Below are positions 55,101-64,000 of a stretch of DNA of 64,000 nt, in pieces. This DNA comes from Platerodrilus igneus (lineage: Eukaryota > Arthropoda > Insecta > Coleoptera > Lycidae). Made by a program: the position numbers and the translations under genes. Below the pieces are notes generated by a model. That model was given only the letters and a program-made list of their open reading frames with translations. It was not told the DNA's origin and ran no database searches. The DNA is taken from NCBI GenBank assembly GCA_036346225.1, contig JARFIW010001255.1, positions 750,001 to 814,000 on the forward strand. Direction: 5' to 3'. Every line of letters begins with the position of its first letter. Position 1 is the stretch's first letter.

Positions 55101-55120
55101 TCTATAGGGTACATAAAGCA
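55101..55120 (+). promoter_or_regulatory. Candidate core promoter motif upstream of the PolB ORF
   Basis: TCTATAGGGTACATAAAGCA, partner of the motif at 49997-50014. It lies in unique interior sequence just before the right TIR begins. Confidence 0.35.
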
Positions 55121-55203
55121 GGTGCGCAAGAGTAAACTCTTTAGTTATAAGTTAGTTCGCTTACAAGTCAAGTGCTATAGTGCGGATTTTGTTTTGTACT
55201 AAA

Positions 55204-55986
55204 ATGGTATCTGCAAACGTTTTTAAATGCGAGCTGTGTCACGTCTACTTTACCAGGAGGGATGCTCTCAAACGGCACCAGAACAAATGTTGTGGTGTAA
55301 CATCGTCCAAGGTTAAGCTTATACATCCGTCCGCAGCAAAGTACTTAAACTGTGAGACTTGCGGTATCGCTTTTACGAGAATGGGCAACTTACAGCGACA
55401 CAAGGAAAAACAGCACGGTATGTCATTAAGCCGTAAACGTTCAGCTCCGCCAGCTGTTAAAGGGCCTTGTACGAAACAACCACGAATTATGTGTAAAGTA
55501 TGCGATTTCGAAATGAAAAAAACTACGTATGCCGCACACTTAAGGAGCAACAAACATAAAAATGCATCAGTTACCGCTACTAACGACGATGGTGTAGAAA
55601 TGGTTAGTACAGCGTTTAACAACCGTATGGCTAGCTATCGCATAAAGAACGCCAGTCTCGACGATGGAGTGCCCGAGTTTCTTTGGAAGCAGAAAGAGCG
55701 ATTTATTCGATTAATAAATGAAAAAAGAATACAACATACAGCAATAAAAGTCTACTGCGAACTCTACGGCGTTTACACCAAAATGGGGGAAGAGAAGTCC
55801 GATGTGAAATCCTTTAACACAAAAAATGTGGTTATAACGTCTTCTAGTAATCTGGAAAATATGTACGAGGTCTTAAGCGAAACCATAAGAACAAAATCAG
55901 AGGAATTTGAAACATGCGGGTCCGGTTGGTCTTTGGAAAAGGTGCTCTATTTAGAAATAAATATTAATAAGTATGAGCCGATATGA
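55204..55986 (+). CDS. PolB N-terminal region with C2H2-like zinc fingers, right copy
   Basis: Start chosen at ATG 55204 (MVSANVFKCELCHVYFTRRD), 85-100 bp downstream of a promoter-like motif. 260 residues. Zinc fingers at about residues 9-31 (C-x2-C...H...C), 55-78 (CETCG...H-x4-H) and 107-126 (CKVCDFE...H-x5-H). Then a linker, and a C-terminal segment ending SGWSLEKVLYLEININKYEP. That last motif is the segment preceding the polymerase core in large Polinton/adintovirus-type PolB proteins. It stops right there, where relatives continue for several hundred residues into exonuclease and palm domains. It runs into the right TIR, pointing outward. Confidence 0.6.
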   Translation: MVSANVFKCELCHVYFTRRDALKRHQNKCCGVTSSKVKLIHPSAAKYLNCETCGIAFTRMGNLQRHKEKQHGMSLSRKRSAPPAVKGPCTKQPRIMCKVCDFEMKKTTYAAHLRSNKHKNASVTATNDDGVEMVSTAFNNRMASYRIKNASLDDGVPEFLWKQKERFIRLINEKRIQHTAIKVYCELYGVYTKMGEEKSDVKSFNTKNVVITSSSNLENMYEVLSETIRTKSEEFETCGSGWSLEKVLYLEININKYEPI

Positions 55987-57001
55987 GAAGTTCTAGGTTC
56001 AAAATAAAAAATTGTGAATATGTATTTAGAAATGTGGTTTACAAAATTTAAACTGTATTAGTAAAAATTGTCTGTAATAAAAAGTTTTAAGAATGGTTTT
56101 TAGATTTTCTTTTAGGTATAAGCTGCAGGAAAGTTATAATTTAGAGGGTGTGTGTAAAATGGTAAGGGGTGGTCCTGTTTTAAATCTGTTTACAGATTCG
56201 GATTCTACATAAAATTCTAGCCTAACAAGATGTATTGCATGTATAAAAAATTTATAAGAACGATCAAAAGTCGCTACAGGTAAGAAATCTTAAAATCAGG
56301 GTAGGTCCCTGGGGGATGGCGTTATCTAAAAAATTCTTAGAAATTCGGGTAGCTGAGAAAATTCTAATCTTAATTGATACCAAACAAGGTAGGTTTATCT
56401 CGTGGATGGAAATGTGGAGAAAGATTTATCTCGCAGAGGGTATATGTGTAACTTTGCAGGGCGTGGTCCGATTTCAAATCTGTTTGCAGATTCGGGTTGT
56501 GTGTAAAATTCTAGACTAACAAGATGTATCGCATGTATAAAAAAATTTATAAGAACGCTCAAAAGTCGCAACAGGTAAGAAATCTTAAAATCAGGGTAGC
56601 TCCCTTGGGGGTGATGCAATCGAAAAAATTCCTAGAGATTCGGGTAGCTGAGAAAATTCTAATGTTAATTAATACCAAACAAGATAGGTTTATCTCAAAA
56701 GATGCATTGGCTAGACAAAGAAAACTATTTGGTTCAGATGAAAGATAAAAAAATGGCTAGTCGAAGAAAACTTTTTGGTTCAGATGAAAGATAAAAAAAT
56801 GGCTAGTCGAAGAAAACTTTTTGGTTTAGATGTGGGAGCAAATGAGGATGCTCATTTGTCTCGAAAGATGAAAAATTTAAGATATATTTATCTCGAAAGA
56901 TGAAAAATGGTTAGTCGAAGAAAACTTTTTGGTCCAGATGTGTGGGGAAATGTGGGATTCTGGGGGAAATGCGGCGGCAAGATTGCTAATTTTACCCTAC
57001 T
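55329..57001. repeat. Right terminal inverted repeat
   Basis: About 1.67 kb, inverted copy of 47729-49346. It contains most of the PolB N-terminal ORF, its 3' flank, the two-unit subterminal repeat (about 56180-56740) and the AGTCGAAGAAAACTTTTTGG repeats. It ends CCCTACT next to GTTGTG. Confidence 0.9.
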
Positions 57002-57108
57002 GTTGTGTACATCAAAACAAAAGCCAAAACCAGAATCCTTATTCTTTCTTTCTAAAACTAGAACTGGAACCGGAACTTATATATGTTAAGAGGGTTCCAG
57101 CCGCTGTT

Positions 57109-57425
57109 ACATACGCAAAAAATTTTCTTAACCATCCCCCCCGAGTCTTTACGTTCGAACGAGTCCTGCGATAGGCTTTTTGAGGTCAGGTTACTGTTAG
57201 AAATAGATATTATTATTAAAAAACACAAATCATTTAACACGCATATCAGAATATTCTTGTTTTTTTTTGTTGTTAAATACTATTGTAGACTGTTCTGATA
57301 TGCGGGTTCAGTGATTTGTGTTTTTTTTTAATAATATCTATTTCTAACATAGTAACCTAACCGAGGACTCGTTCGAACGTAAAGACTAGGGAGGACGGTT
57401 AAGAAAAAATGTTTGCGTTATACGT
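57109..57425. mobile_element. Small foldback MITE
   Basis: Inverted arms 57109-57245 and 57285-57425 (left ACGCAAAAAATTTTCTTAACC..., GTCTTTACGTTCGAACGAGTCCT, AGAAATAGATATTATTA; the right arm is the reverse complement) around a T-rich loop. About 317 bp, no ORF. Confidence 0.8.
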
Positions 57426-58483
57426 ACTATCTAGATATTCAGAAATTTAAGATGACTGCCATATGAAAGAACTTGACAGCCGTTACTCAAAATCTAGAGG
57501 GATTAGAAAATTGATGTTGACGCCATTGAATTGCACCGGTCAAAAATATAAAACTACCGTTTTACAAGATTGCTATGCTTGTTGTGAGAGATACACACTC
57601 TTAAAGAAAATTTTAATTTTCAGATTTTATACTACGATTTGTAAACAGGTAGTCGATGTAGAGTAATAAAATGCGGAACTTCGCATTCTAAACGTTTCAT
57701 TTCTGAGCTGTTACAAGTTTCGTTCCTATAAATTCTATGTGTATATTTATTCTATGTTCATTTAATATAGTGAGTTTGGTTAGGAACTAGATGGTCTAGT
57801 CATGTCATTGGTGTATTTTGACAGGGAATAATAATGGTATTTATGAATAATGTCTGCTTGGATTATTGTAATGGGGATCGTCTTAGCTATTTGCAAGAAG
57901 TCTATTGTATTTATTAATATTAATAGGGTGAATTGGTTATTTTTGCCAGTTGCGGCAAGTCTTTTACGCAATAGAGGTTATTTTATGTACATTTAGTATT
58001 GGTTATCCACTTCAATAATGTTATATTTAGTGAGACATTAACAGACATTAACTCTAAGTTACTATAACTACTTTTACGTTATTATTATTGTAGTTTGGTC
58101 AAATTTAAGAAGTTATTAAGATTCAATCTGCTTTTTGAAGTGTAAGTAATTAAAGAGCATTAGTACTCTTCCTAATTACGATTTTACAGAATACTTAGGG
58201 TTCCTAAAGTTTTTAGACTTCTTAAATTTTTTGGTATTCTTATAGGTCTTTCCTGTTTTAATTTTCCTACCGTTTACTTGGTATAAGGATGAACACTTAT
58301 GGTTATCACCGAAGTTGAGCTGCTAGTCCAGATGCTGACATTCTGTACTGTGGCCATCTTGAATAAATAGCAGAGACATTCTAAACTCCAGAATATGACA
58401 TTGCCAAGGAACCTATGGTTTTGTAAATATGTTAAATTAATTAATGTTTTTTCTGTCGACAACTAGTCAAACCATATTTCATA
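57426..58483. other. Unassigned spacer
   Basis: AT-rich, no recognisable gene or repeat. Short open frames at 57463-57666 and 58274-58462 lack motifs. Confidence 0.45.
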
Positions 58484-58865
58484 CTTAATGATATTATTAC
58501 AAAGGGTTATTTTCTTGTATTAATGGAGTTGTACATATAAGATCATTTTATAAACGTGGTATATCTTATGTTTGTAAATAAAGGTACAATCGATTATAGG
58601 TAAATTTTTAACACGAAGCTCTTTTGAAGAAATAGGGATTAATAAAGAATATTGGATGACTATACGGTTGTGTACATATGAAAAAAATGTGGTACTTTAT
58701 GGACCTGCTTTGTTGCTTGCAGATGCTAACTAATCAAAATTTCGCCTGTGGTGTATTAAGGCTTATTTTCTGCAATTAACAACCTCCGATTTTCCTTTTA
58801 ATTTAGGTTTGCCCCGCCCATCTTTGCTCACGGCCCACCCTGTTGCTAGTTCGGGAATTGACAAT
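58484..58865. repeat. Direct repeat, left copy (flanks the USP pseudogene)
   Basis: Homologous to 61284-61655 over ~375 bp at roughly three-quarters identity. Shared blocks: TTTGTAAATAAA, AGCTCTTTTGAA, AAATAGGGATTA, AAAGAATATTGG, TGTACATATGAAAAAA, CTCTGCAATTA-type and GGCCCA-CCTG. It could be an old LTR pair or a segmental duplication. Sequence between the two has no retroviral motif that I recognise. Confidence 0.65.
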
Positions 58866-59439
58866 TTACAATAGATCCCTGCTGACTTTCAAAAAAGCAA
58901 ATGATATATAAATTTTTAGCCCGATGTTCTAAAATTTCTTTAGCTGTTACTAGTATTGAATTACGTTCCTAGCTTAAACCAGTTCTAGATCAGGAAGCTT
59001 TTGACGAAATAATCACTGCAAATAATTTTAAACCAGATTGTAGAAAGAAAATAGAAATTTGTTAAAGTAAAATTCGGGATTATGGGGAAGAACTTAAGCT
59101 ACTAAAATTAATCTTTTAAAAACTAATATCAAAGTTAAACATTTATTACGATGGTTAAGTAAATTACAGTTAACGGCTGGTGAAGAATTATTTGAAAGTG
59201 CTATTGGTATGTTACTAGACCATGTTGCGACCATTGACTCTTGGGGTGGTAATGGCCAAGTTATCTGTCTGTCTTATACGCATATAAGTTTTAAGTCACT
59301 TAAAAGTTCTTAATTACCGCATCGCACGTGCATCAATAATAATCAAGCCCGCCCCAATTATTTTAAACGTGTTCATTATTATAATTTAAAAATATCTAGA
59401 ACTTTTACAGTTGCGCTAGCATTGTAAGGTTCGTAGTTG
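58866..59439. other. Unassigned, coding-like scrap
   Basis: Around 58995-59100 one frame reads AFDEIITANNFKPDCRKKIE, followed by further short protein-like readings with stops. Probably a decayed gene or transposon ORF; family not recognised. Confidence 0.3.
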
Positions 59440-60330
59440 CTGCTGTATCTTCTCCCTTGGAGCAAAGTCTTGAAATATGTTCTCTACAAATAAATTAAAA
59501 AAAACTGTTACACCTTGGAATCATTATATTTTTGCCATATAAGCGAATGGTTATCGATAATATGCAGTATAATTGCCACCAAGTGTTAATTTCATTGTGA
59601 TTTAATAAAGCACAAAAGTTATAACGGTAATTATCCAAATCGACTTTGACAGTATCAAGATTGTTTTCATCCGCATAATATCTCATGTTTATGTCCTTCA
59701 ATAAAAGATTTATGAATGTAGAAAGCTTTGCTGTAGAATTTTTAGTAGTTGAGAAACATTTTAAATGCATAATAAGGATATTCCGAATATTTCTGTATTG
59801 TCAGTGACTTTTTGCATATTCTTTTTTCCATGCATTTTGAAGATGTTGGTTTTTCATCACCGTCTAATGTTTCTTCTCTAGTGGAATAGTTCAAACAATG
59901 TTGTAATCTTATCTGTTCAGTATGTGGGGGTATAGAAGGTGGTAAGTGCCAAAATTGCTTAAAAGTTATAGAGCAATGACACCACAATGTGTGCAGCGTA
60001 ATGTCAATTTTAATTGTCCCACAAAAATATCCACCAAACGGAAATTGTCTTCTTAAAAAACGATTCCAGTATTCGGAAGCTAAATCACAGTCGTTCAGTT
60101 TTTTATTTATATCTGAGGAAAATGGTGTAGATTTGGTAATAACTCGATTGATATCTTCATGAAGACCTAACAAATATCGTAGAATCTCTTGTGCATCTTG
60201 TTGAGAGTAAACTATAAAGTGAGGAGCAAAAGTTTTATTTTTAATTTGAAATACTCAAATAGCGTATCACCGTGTTACGTAAATCTTGATGGCTAAGTTG
60301 CATATAAGGCGTAAACAATTCCTTTAATGT
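59440..60330 (-). pseudogene. Ubiquitin-specific protease (USP2/USP21/USP8-type) pseudogene fragment
   Basis: Minus-strand reading with the QQD box (YSQQDAQEILRYLLGLHEDI, about 60215-60160). Then a stretch with AS-EYWNRFLRRQF, a degraded zinc-site and PFWDL region (WCHCSITFKQFWHLPPSIP) and LDGDEKPTSSKCMEKR near 59860. After a frameshift at ~59745 comes the KLSTFINLLLKDINMRYYA segment. The catalytic Cys box is absent and the His box is replaced (NTWWQLYCILS). The reading is intronless over ~300 codons, which suggests a processed pseudogene, but no poly(A) tract is visible. In intact relatives the enzyme removes ubiquitin from proteins. Confidence 0.75.
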
Positions 60331-61283
60331 CTGGTTTTTAAATTACTGAAAAATCGCTCCCTATCCTAAGTATTTGGCTTCTAATTACTCTTCTTTATCA
60401 AACCGGCAGTATAATACAAGACACGTAAACTTATTATCAATACCAATTCATCATACACATATCTACCACTTATGTTTCCTTGTTGCGAGCACACTTTGAA
60501 ATTCCATATCGCTCGAAATTCGGAAAGAATGTTCCATTTCTACTTTTCGTAAACTTTCTCAGGAGTATATGTTAAGATCATAGAAAAGCCGTGTAGGTGA
60601 AGTTAATCTCCATTTTTTTAGCTTGCTTTGTGGATGGTGAATGAGAATACATGTGCACGTGCATGTGTATGTGTGTGTGTGAAGCTTGTTACTTTCAGGT
60701 TTATTGAATATCTGGATTTCTAGGAAAATACTTTATTTTACTTCATTTGTTTCTTCATTTTGGATTATTTTAGTATATATGCATTAAGTTAGGTGTAAGG
60801 AAGGGCTCTAATCTCGCTTGTACGAAAGTAGTTTAAATAATAGACTTTAAATAAATAAATAAACGTGGAATTTGCAGTTTTAAGTTAATAACATTAAATA
60901 TTTTATTATATGATTCTTCAAACCATAATTTCTTTATTGTTTGTGCAAAAGCTTTAATGAGAGCTTCTTTCATACTAAAAATGATGGTATTAATGTCTTT
61001 AGTGAACATATCATTTATAATATATTCCAACAGAAGCTTCTAATTGGTTTATATAATACGATTAAGTTGGATAAACAACTGCAGATTAGGGAAATAGATT
61101 TAAATGCTTAGTGGGTTGTAGATTTAAGATTTCAACCCCTCCACACTTAATTATTCAGGTTACATTTATATAAATAGAAACTGACGGAAAGTGCACTATC
61201 ATCATTTAAGTATTAACTATTAGAATCAGTGCAGAGACTAGTTCATTCTGCCTTATTAGTTTAGGAGGTTCTATTATATTTAC
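60331..61283. other. Unassigned spacer
   Basis: AT-rich. A (TG)n-like stretch lies near 60650-60680 and there is an AT-rich short ORF at 60833-61030. Nothing recognisable. Confidence 0.45.
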
Positions 61284-61655
61284 TTATTAATATTATTACA
61301 AGAGGTTATTTTCTTGGGAGTTATACATTACATATGAGACCGTATTATAAATATGATTTATTTAACGTTTGTAAATAAAAAGTATAATTGATTAAAGTAA
61401 GTTTTTATCGCAAAGCTCTTTTGAACAAATAGGGATTACTAAAGAATATTGGGTGACTACGGTTTTGTACATATGAAAAAAGTGAGAAACTTTATGGATC
61501 TGCATATTTGATTGCAGAAGTTAGCTGATCTATATTTTGTGTGTGGTGTGTTTTGGCATATTCTCTGCAATTAGCACCCTCCAATTTTTTTTTAATTCTA
61601 GTTTGGCCCACACACCTGTGCTCATGGCCCATCCTGCTGTTAGTTCATGAATTGC
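61284..61655. repeat. Direct repeat, right copy
   Basis: Partner of 58484-58865, same orientation, ~2.8 kb downstream. Confidence 0.65.
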
Positions 61656-62236
61656 ATCATATTCCAAGTCATTTGATCAAGGGTTTTACTATATTATCCG
61701 TAATTGCTCAAGACATGTATAGAAATATCAATCACGTTTTCTTTGTCTCATATGCCAGGTGATATATGTGACAAGTAAAACTGTCACCTACTCCTAGGGC
61801 TCGAGTTTGCCACCACCAGGCAGTGCATCTGCCAGTATGCATGGCACATCTTTGCGATATGTTTTATACAATACAAAAGTTCAACCTTATCGTCATAATG
61901 ACAGCACAGTTTGTAAAGTTGGGCTATGCCTCAATGATAACAAAAAATGTTTTCTACAGCATCATCAACAGTAAATTTAACTACGATAGTGAAGCTAGCG
62001 GCCACTATCTACCGGCCGCTAAATATGGATACACCTGCCAATCTCCATCACTACAAAACCACGCCTACTGAACAGAACACCCATTTCTATTGTTTAATTA
62101 TATTTCTTATATTGACCCAATTATCTTTACGCATTTTAAATCTAAGGGTGATTAAAACTAAATAACTTTTAGATTCCTATATTATTCTTACGTGTATATT
62201 TCAAGCAGTTGCTCTTTTAAATTGAAATACATGTCA
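61656..62236. other. Unassigned spacer before the satellite
   Basis: Mixed-composition sequence with no recognisable gene. Short open frames at 61823-62071 and 61947-62165 have no motifs. Confidence 0.4.
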
Positions 62237-64000
62237 TTTTCTTAACTTGTGTAAAACTTGCGCTCTTAAAACTTGTTAGAGAGCAAGTGTAGGTATACTA
62301 AAACAACACATACCTTTTACAGAAACGTGTTCATCCCGGTTTGCTAACTTTTTTGGAAATTGCATAATGACACCATAAAAAAATTTAAAAAAAAAATTCT
62401 TAGCTTCTGTAAGACCTGCGCTCTTGAAACTTGGTAGACAGCTAGTGTAGGTGTACTAAAACAATCCTTACCTTTTACAGACCCGTGTTCGCCCCGGTTC
62501 ACAAATTTTTTGAAATTTGAATAAGGACAACTTAAACAAATTAAAAAAAAAATTTTTTAGTTTCTGTACTACCTACGAATCTAGAAACTTGGTAGGCAGC
62601 TATTGTAGGTGTACTAAAACAACTTGTACTATTTTTGGAATTTGCGCAATGACACCATAAGAAAATTTAAAAAAATTTTTCTTAGCTTCTGTAAGACCTG
62701 CACTCTTGAAACATGGTAAAAAGCTACTGTAGATGTACTAAAACAACACATACCTTTTACAAAAACATGTTCACGCGGTTCATTAACTTTTTTGGCATTT
62801 GCGTAATGACACCATAAGAAAATTAAAAAAATTTTTTCGTAGCTTCTGTAAGACCTGCTCTCATGAAACTTGGTAGGCAGCTAGTGTATGTGTACTAAAA
62901 CAACACGTACTTTTTACAGAAACGAGTTCGACTTGTTCCACAAATTTTTTGGAATTTGAGCAATGACACCATAGGAAAATTAAAAACTTTTTTTTAGTTT
63001 CTGTAAGACCTGCGCTTTTGAAACTTGGTAGGCAGCTAATGTAGGTGTACCAAAACAACCCATATCTTTTACAGAAACGTGTTCGCCCCGGTTTACTAAC
63101 TACCTTGGAATTTGCGTAATGACACCATAAGAAAGACAAAATTTTTTTCTTATCTTTTGTAATACCTGCGCTCTTGAAACTTGGTAGGCAGTTAGTCAAG
63201 GTGTACTAAAAAAACCTATTTCTTTTACAGAAACGTGTTTGCCCCAGTTCACTAACTTTTTTGGAATTTGCTTAATGACACATAAGAAAATTTAAAAATT
63301 CTTTTTTTAGCTTATGTAATACCTGCGTTCTTGAAACCTTTTAGGCAGTTAGCGTAGGTGTACTAAAACGACCCATATTTTTTACAGACACGTGTTCGCC
63401 CCGGTTCACTAATTTTTTTGGAATTTTTGTAATGACACGATAAGAAAATTAAAAAAAAATTTTCTTAGCTTTTGTAATACCTGCGCTTTTGAAACTTGGT
63501 AGGCGATTAGTGTAGGTGTACCAAAATATCCAATATCTCTTACAGAAATGAATTCGCCCCGGTTCACAAATTTTTGTAATTTGCGTAAGGACATCTTGAG
63601 CAAATTAAAAAAATTTTCTAGCTTTTATAATACCTGCGCTCTTAAAATTTGGTAGGCAGTTAGTCTAGGTGTACTAAAACAACCCATATTTTGTACAGAA
63701 ACGTGTCCACCCCGGTTCACTAACTTTTTTGGAATTTGCGTAAGGACAACTTAAGAAAATTAAAAAATAGTTTCTTAGCTTTTATAATGCCTGCGCTCTT
63801 GAAATTTCATAGGCAGTTAGTGTAGGTGTACTGAAACAACCCATATCTTTTACAGAAACGTGTTCACCCCGGTGCACTAACTTTTTGAAATTTGCCGAAT
63901 GACACCGTAAGAAAATTGAACAAAAAGTTTCTAAGCTTTTGTACTACCTGCGTCCTTGAAACTTGGTAGGGAGTTAGTGTATGTGTACTCAAACAACTCA
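62237..64000. repeat. Satellite array, ~156-bp unit, runs off the window
   Basis: At least 11 units, anchored on the CTGCGCTCTTGAAACTTGG motif at 62260, 62419, 62574, 62700, 62857, 63012, 63169, 63325, 63483, 63636, 63793 and 63950. Spacing is 153-159 bp except one 126-bp unit with an internal deletion. Other conserved blocks: TAGGTGTACTAAAACAAC, TTTTACAGAAACGTGTTCG, CCCCGGTTCACTAA, GGAATTTGCGTAATGACACC and an A/T tract. Open frames on the minus strand are repeat artefacts. Confidence 0.95.

Larger units (their letters stand above)
47729..57001. mobile_element. Polinton/adintovirus-like element, internally deleted
   Basis: 9,273 bp with long terminal inverted repeats: AGTAGGGTAAAATTAGC at the left, GCTAATTTTACCCTACT at the right. 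A perfect 6-bp duplication GTTGTG lies on both sides (47723-47728, 57002-57007). The 6-bp duplication, long inverted repeats and protein-primed DNA polymerase B fragments fit Polintons/Mavericks and related adintoviruses. No integrase, ATPase or capsid gene is recognisable and the element is about half the usual 15-20 kb. It sits in the 5' UTR of RTE copy 4. The class call is an inference from the PolB fragments and termini. Confidence 0.6.

Noticed and set aside
59440..60330. Functional deubiquitinase gene
   Set aside because: Catalytic Cys box absent, His box altered, frameshifts and stops present; treated as a pseudogene.
62861..63603. Open frames on the minus strand of the satellite
   Set aside because: They repeat with the 156-bp period and change with unit length; they are artefacts of the array.

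Overview
The window looks like a transposon-dense, AT-rich intergenic or heterochromatic stretch of an arthropod nuclear genome, most likely an insect. The reasons are dispersed RTE-type retrotransposons, a Ty3/Gypsy element carrying an F-type env gene (errantivirus-like), ZMYM1/DUF4371 and BED-type hAT transposases, a tRNA-derived SINE, palindromic MITEs and a ~156-bp satellite. I see no intact, convincing host gene. The only host-gene-like coding sequence is a dead ubiquitin-specific-protease fragment at 59.4-60.3 kb. Nearly every coding trace is broken by stops and frameshifts.

Layout. 1-0.65 kb: (TA)-rich low complexity. 0.66-3.7 kb: RTE copy 1 (+), hit by a solo LTR. 6.0-19.8 kb: a hAT gene (+) split by an ~11.3-kb errantivirus-like element (-). 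That element is itself split by a 2.9-kb nest of palindromes inside env and by an unidentified 2.27-kb insertion inside pol. 19.7-22.1 kb: a 1,224-bp tandem duplication of the hAT 3' end plus an RTE 5' end. 21.5-26.4 kb: RTE copy 2 (+), bounded by 12-bp target-site duplications (TSDs). 28.4-28.8 kb: another hAT scrap. 29.9-30.3 kb: a second env scrap. 32.7-35.9 kb: a different gypsy element (-) with gag, protease, RT and RNase H. 37.4-43.1 kb: a BED-hAT (+) split by near full-length RTE copy 3 (-), with a 12-bp TSD. 43.3-47.7 kb: RTE copy 4 (-), with three SINEs in its tail.

47.7-57.0 kb is the most unusual object: a 9.27-kb element with ~1.65-kb terminal inverted repeats and a 6-bp TSD (GTTGTG). 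It carries the N-terminal part of a Polinton/adintovirus-type DNA polymerase B in both inverted repeats, a polymerase C-terminal scrap in the middle and several unassigned ORFs. I read it as an internally deleted, rearranged Polinton (Maverick)-like or adintovirus-like element inserted in RTE copy 4. 57-62 kb holds a small foldback MITE, an old direct repeat and the protease pseudogene. From 62.2 kb to the window edge runs a ~156-bp satellite.

The parts work together as a nested insertion history rather than as pathways: hAT, then errantivirus, then palindromes; hAT, then RTE; RTE, then SINE; RTE, then Polinton, then MITE. Several TSDs and paralogous empty sites let the order be read directly.
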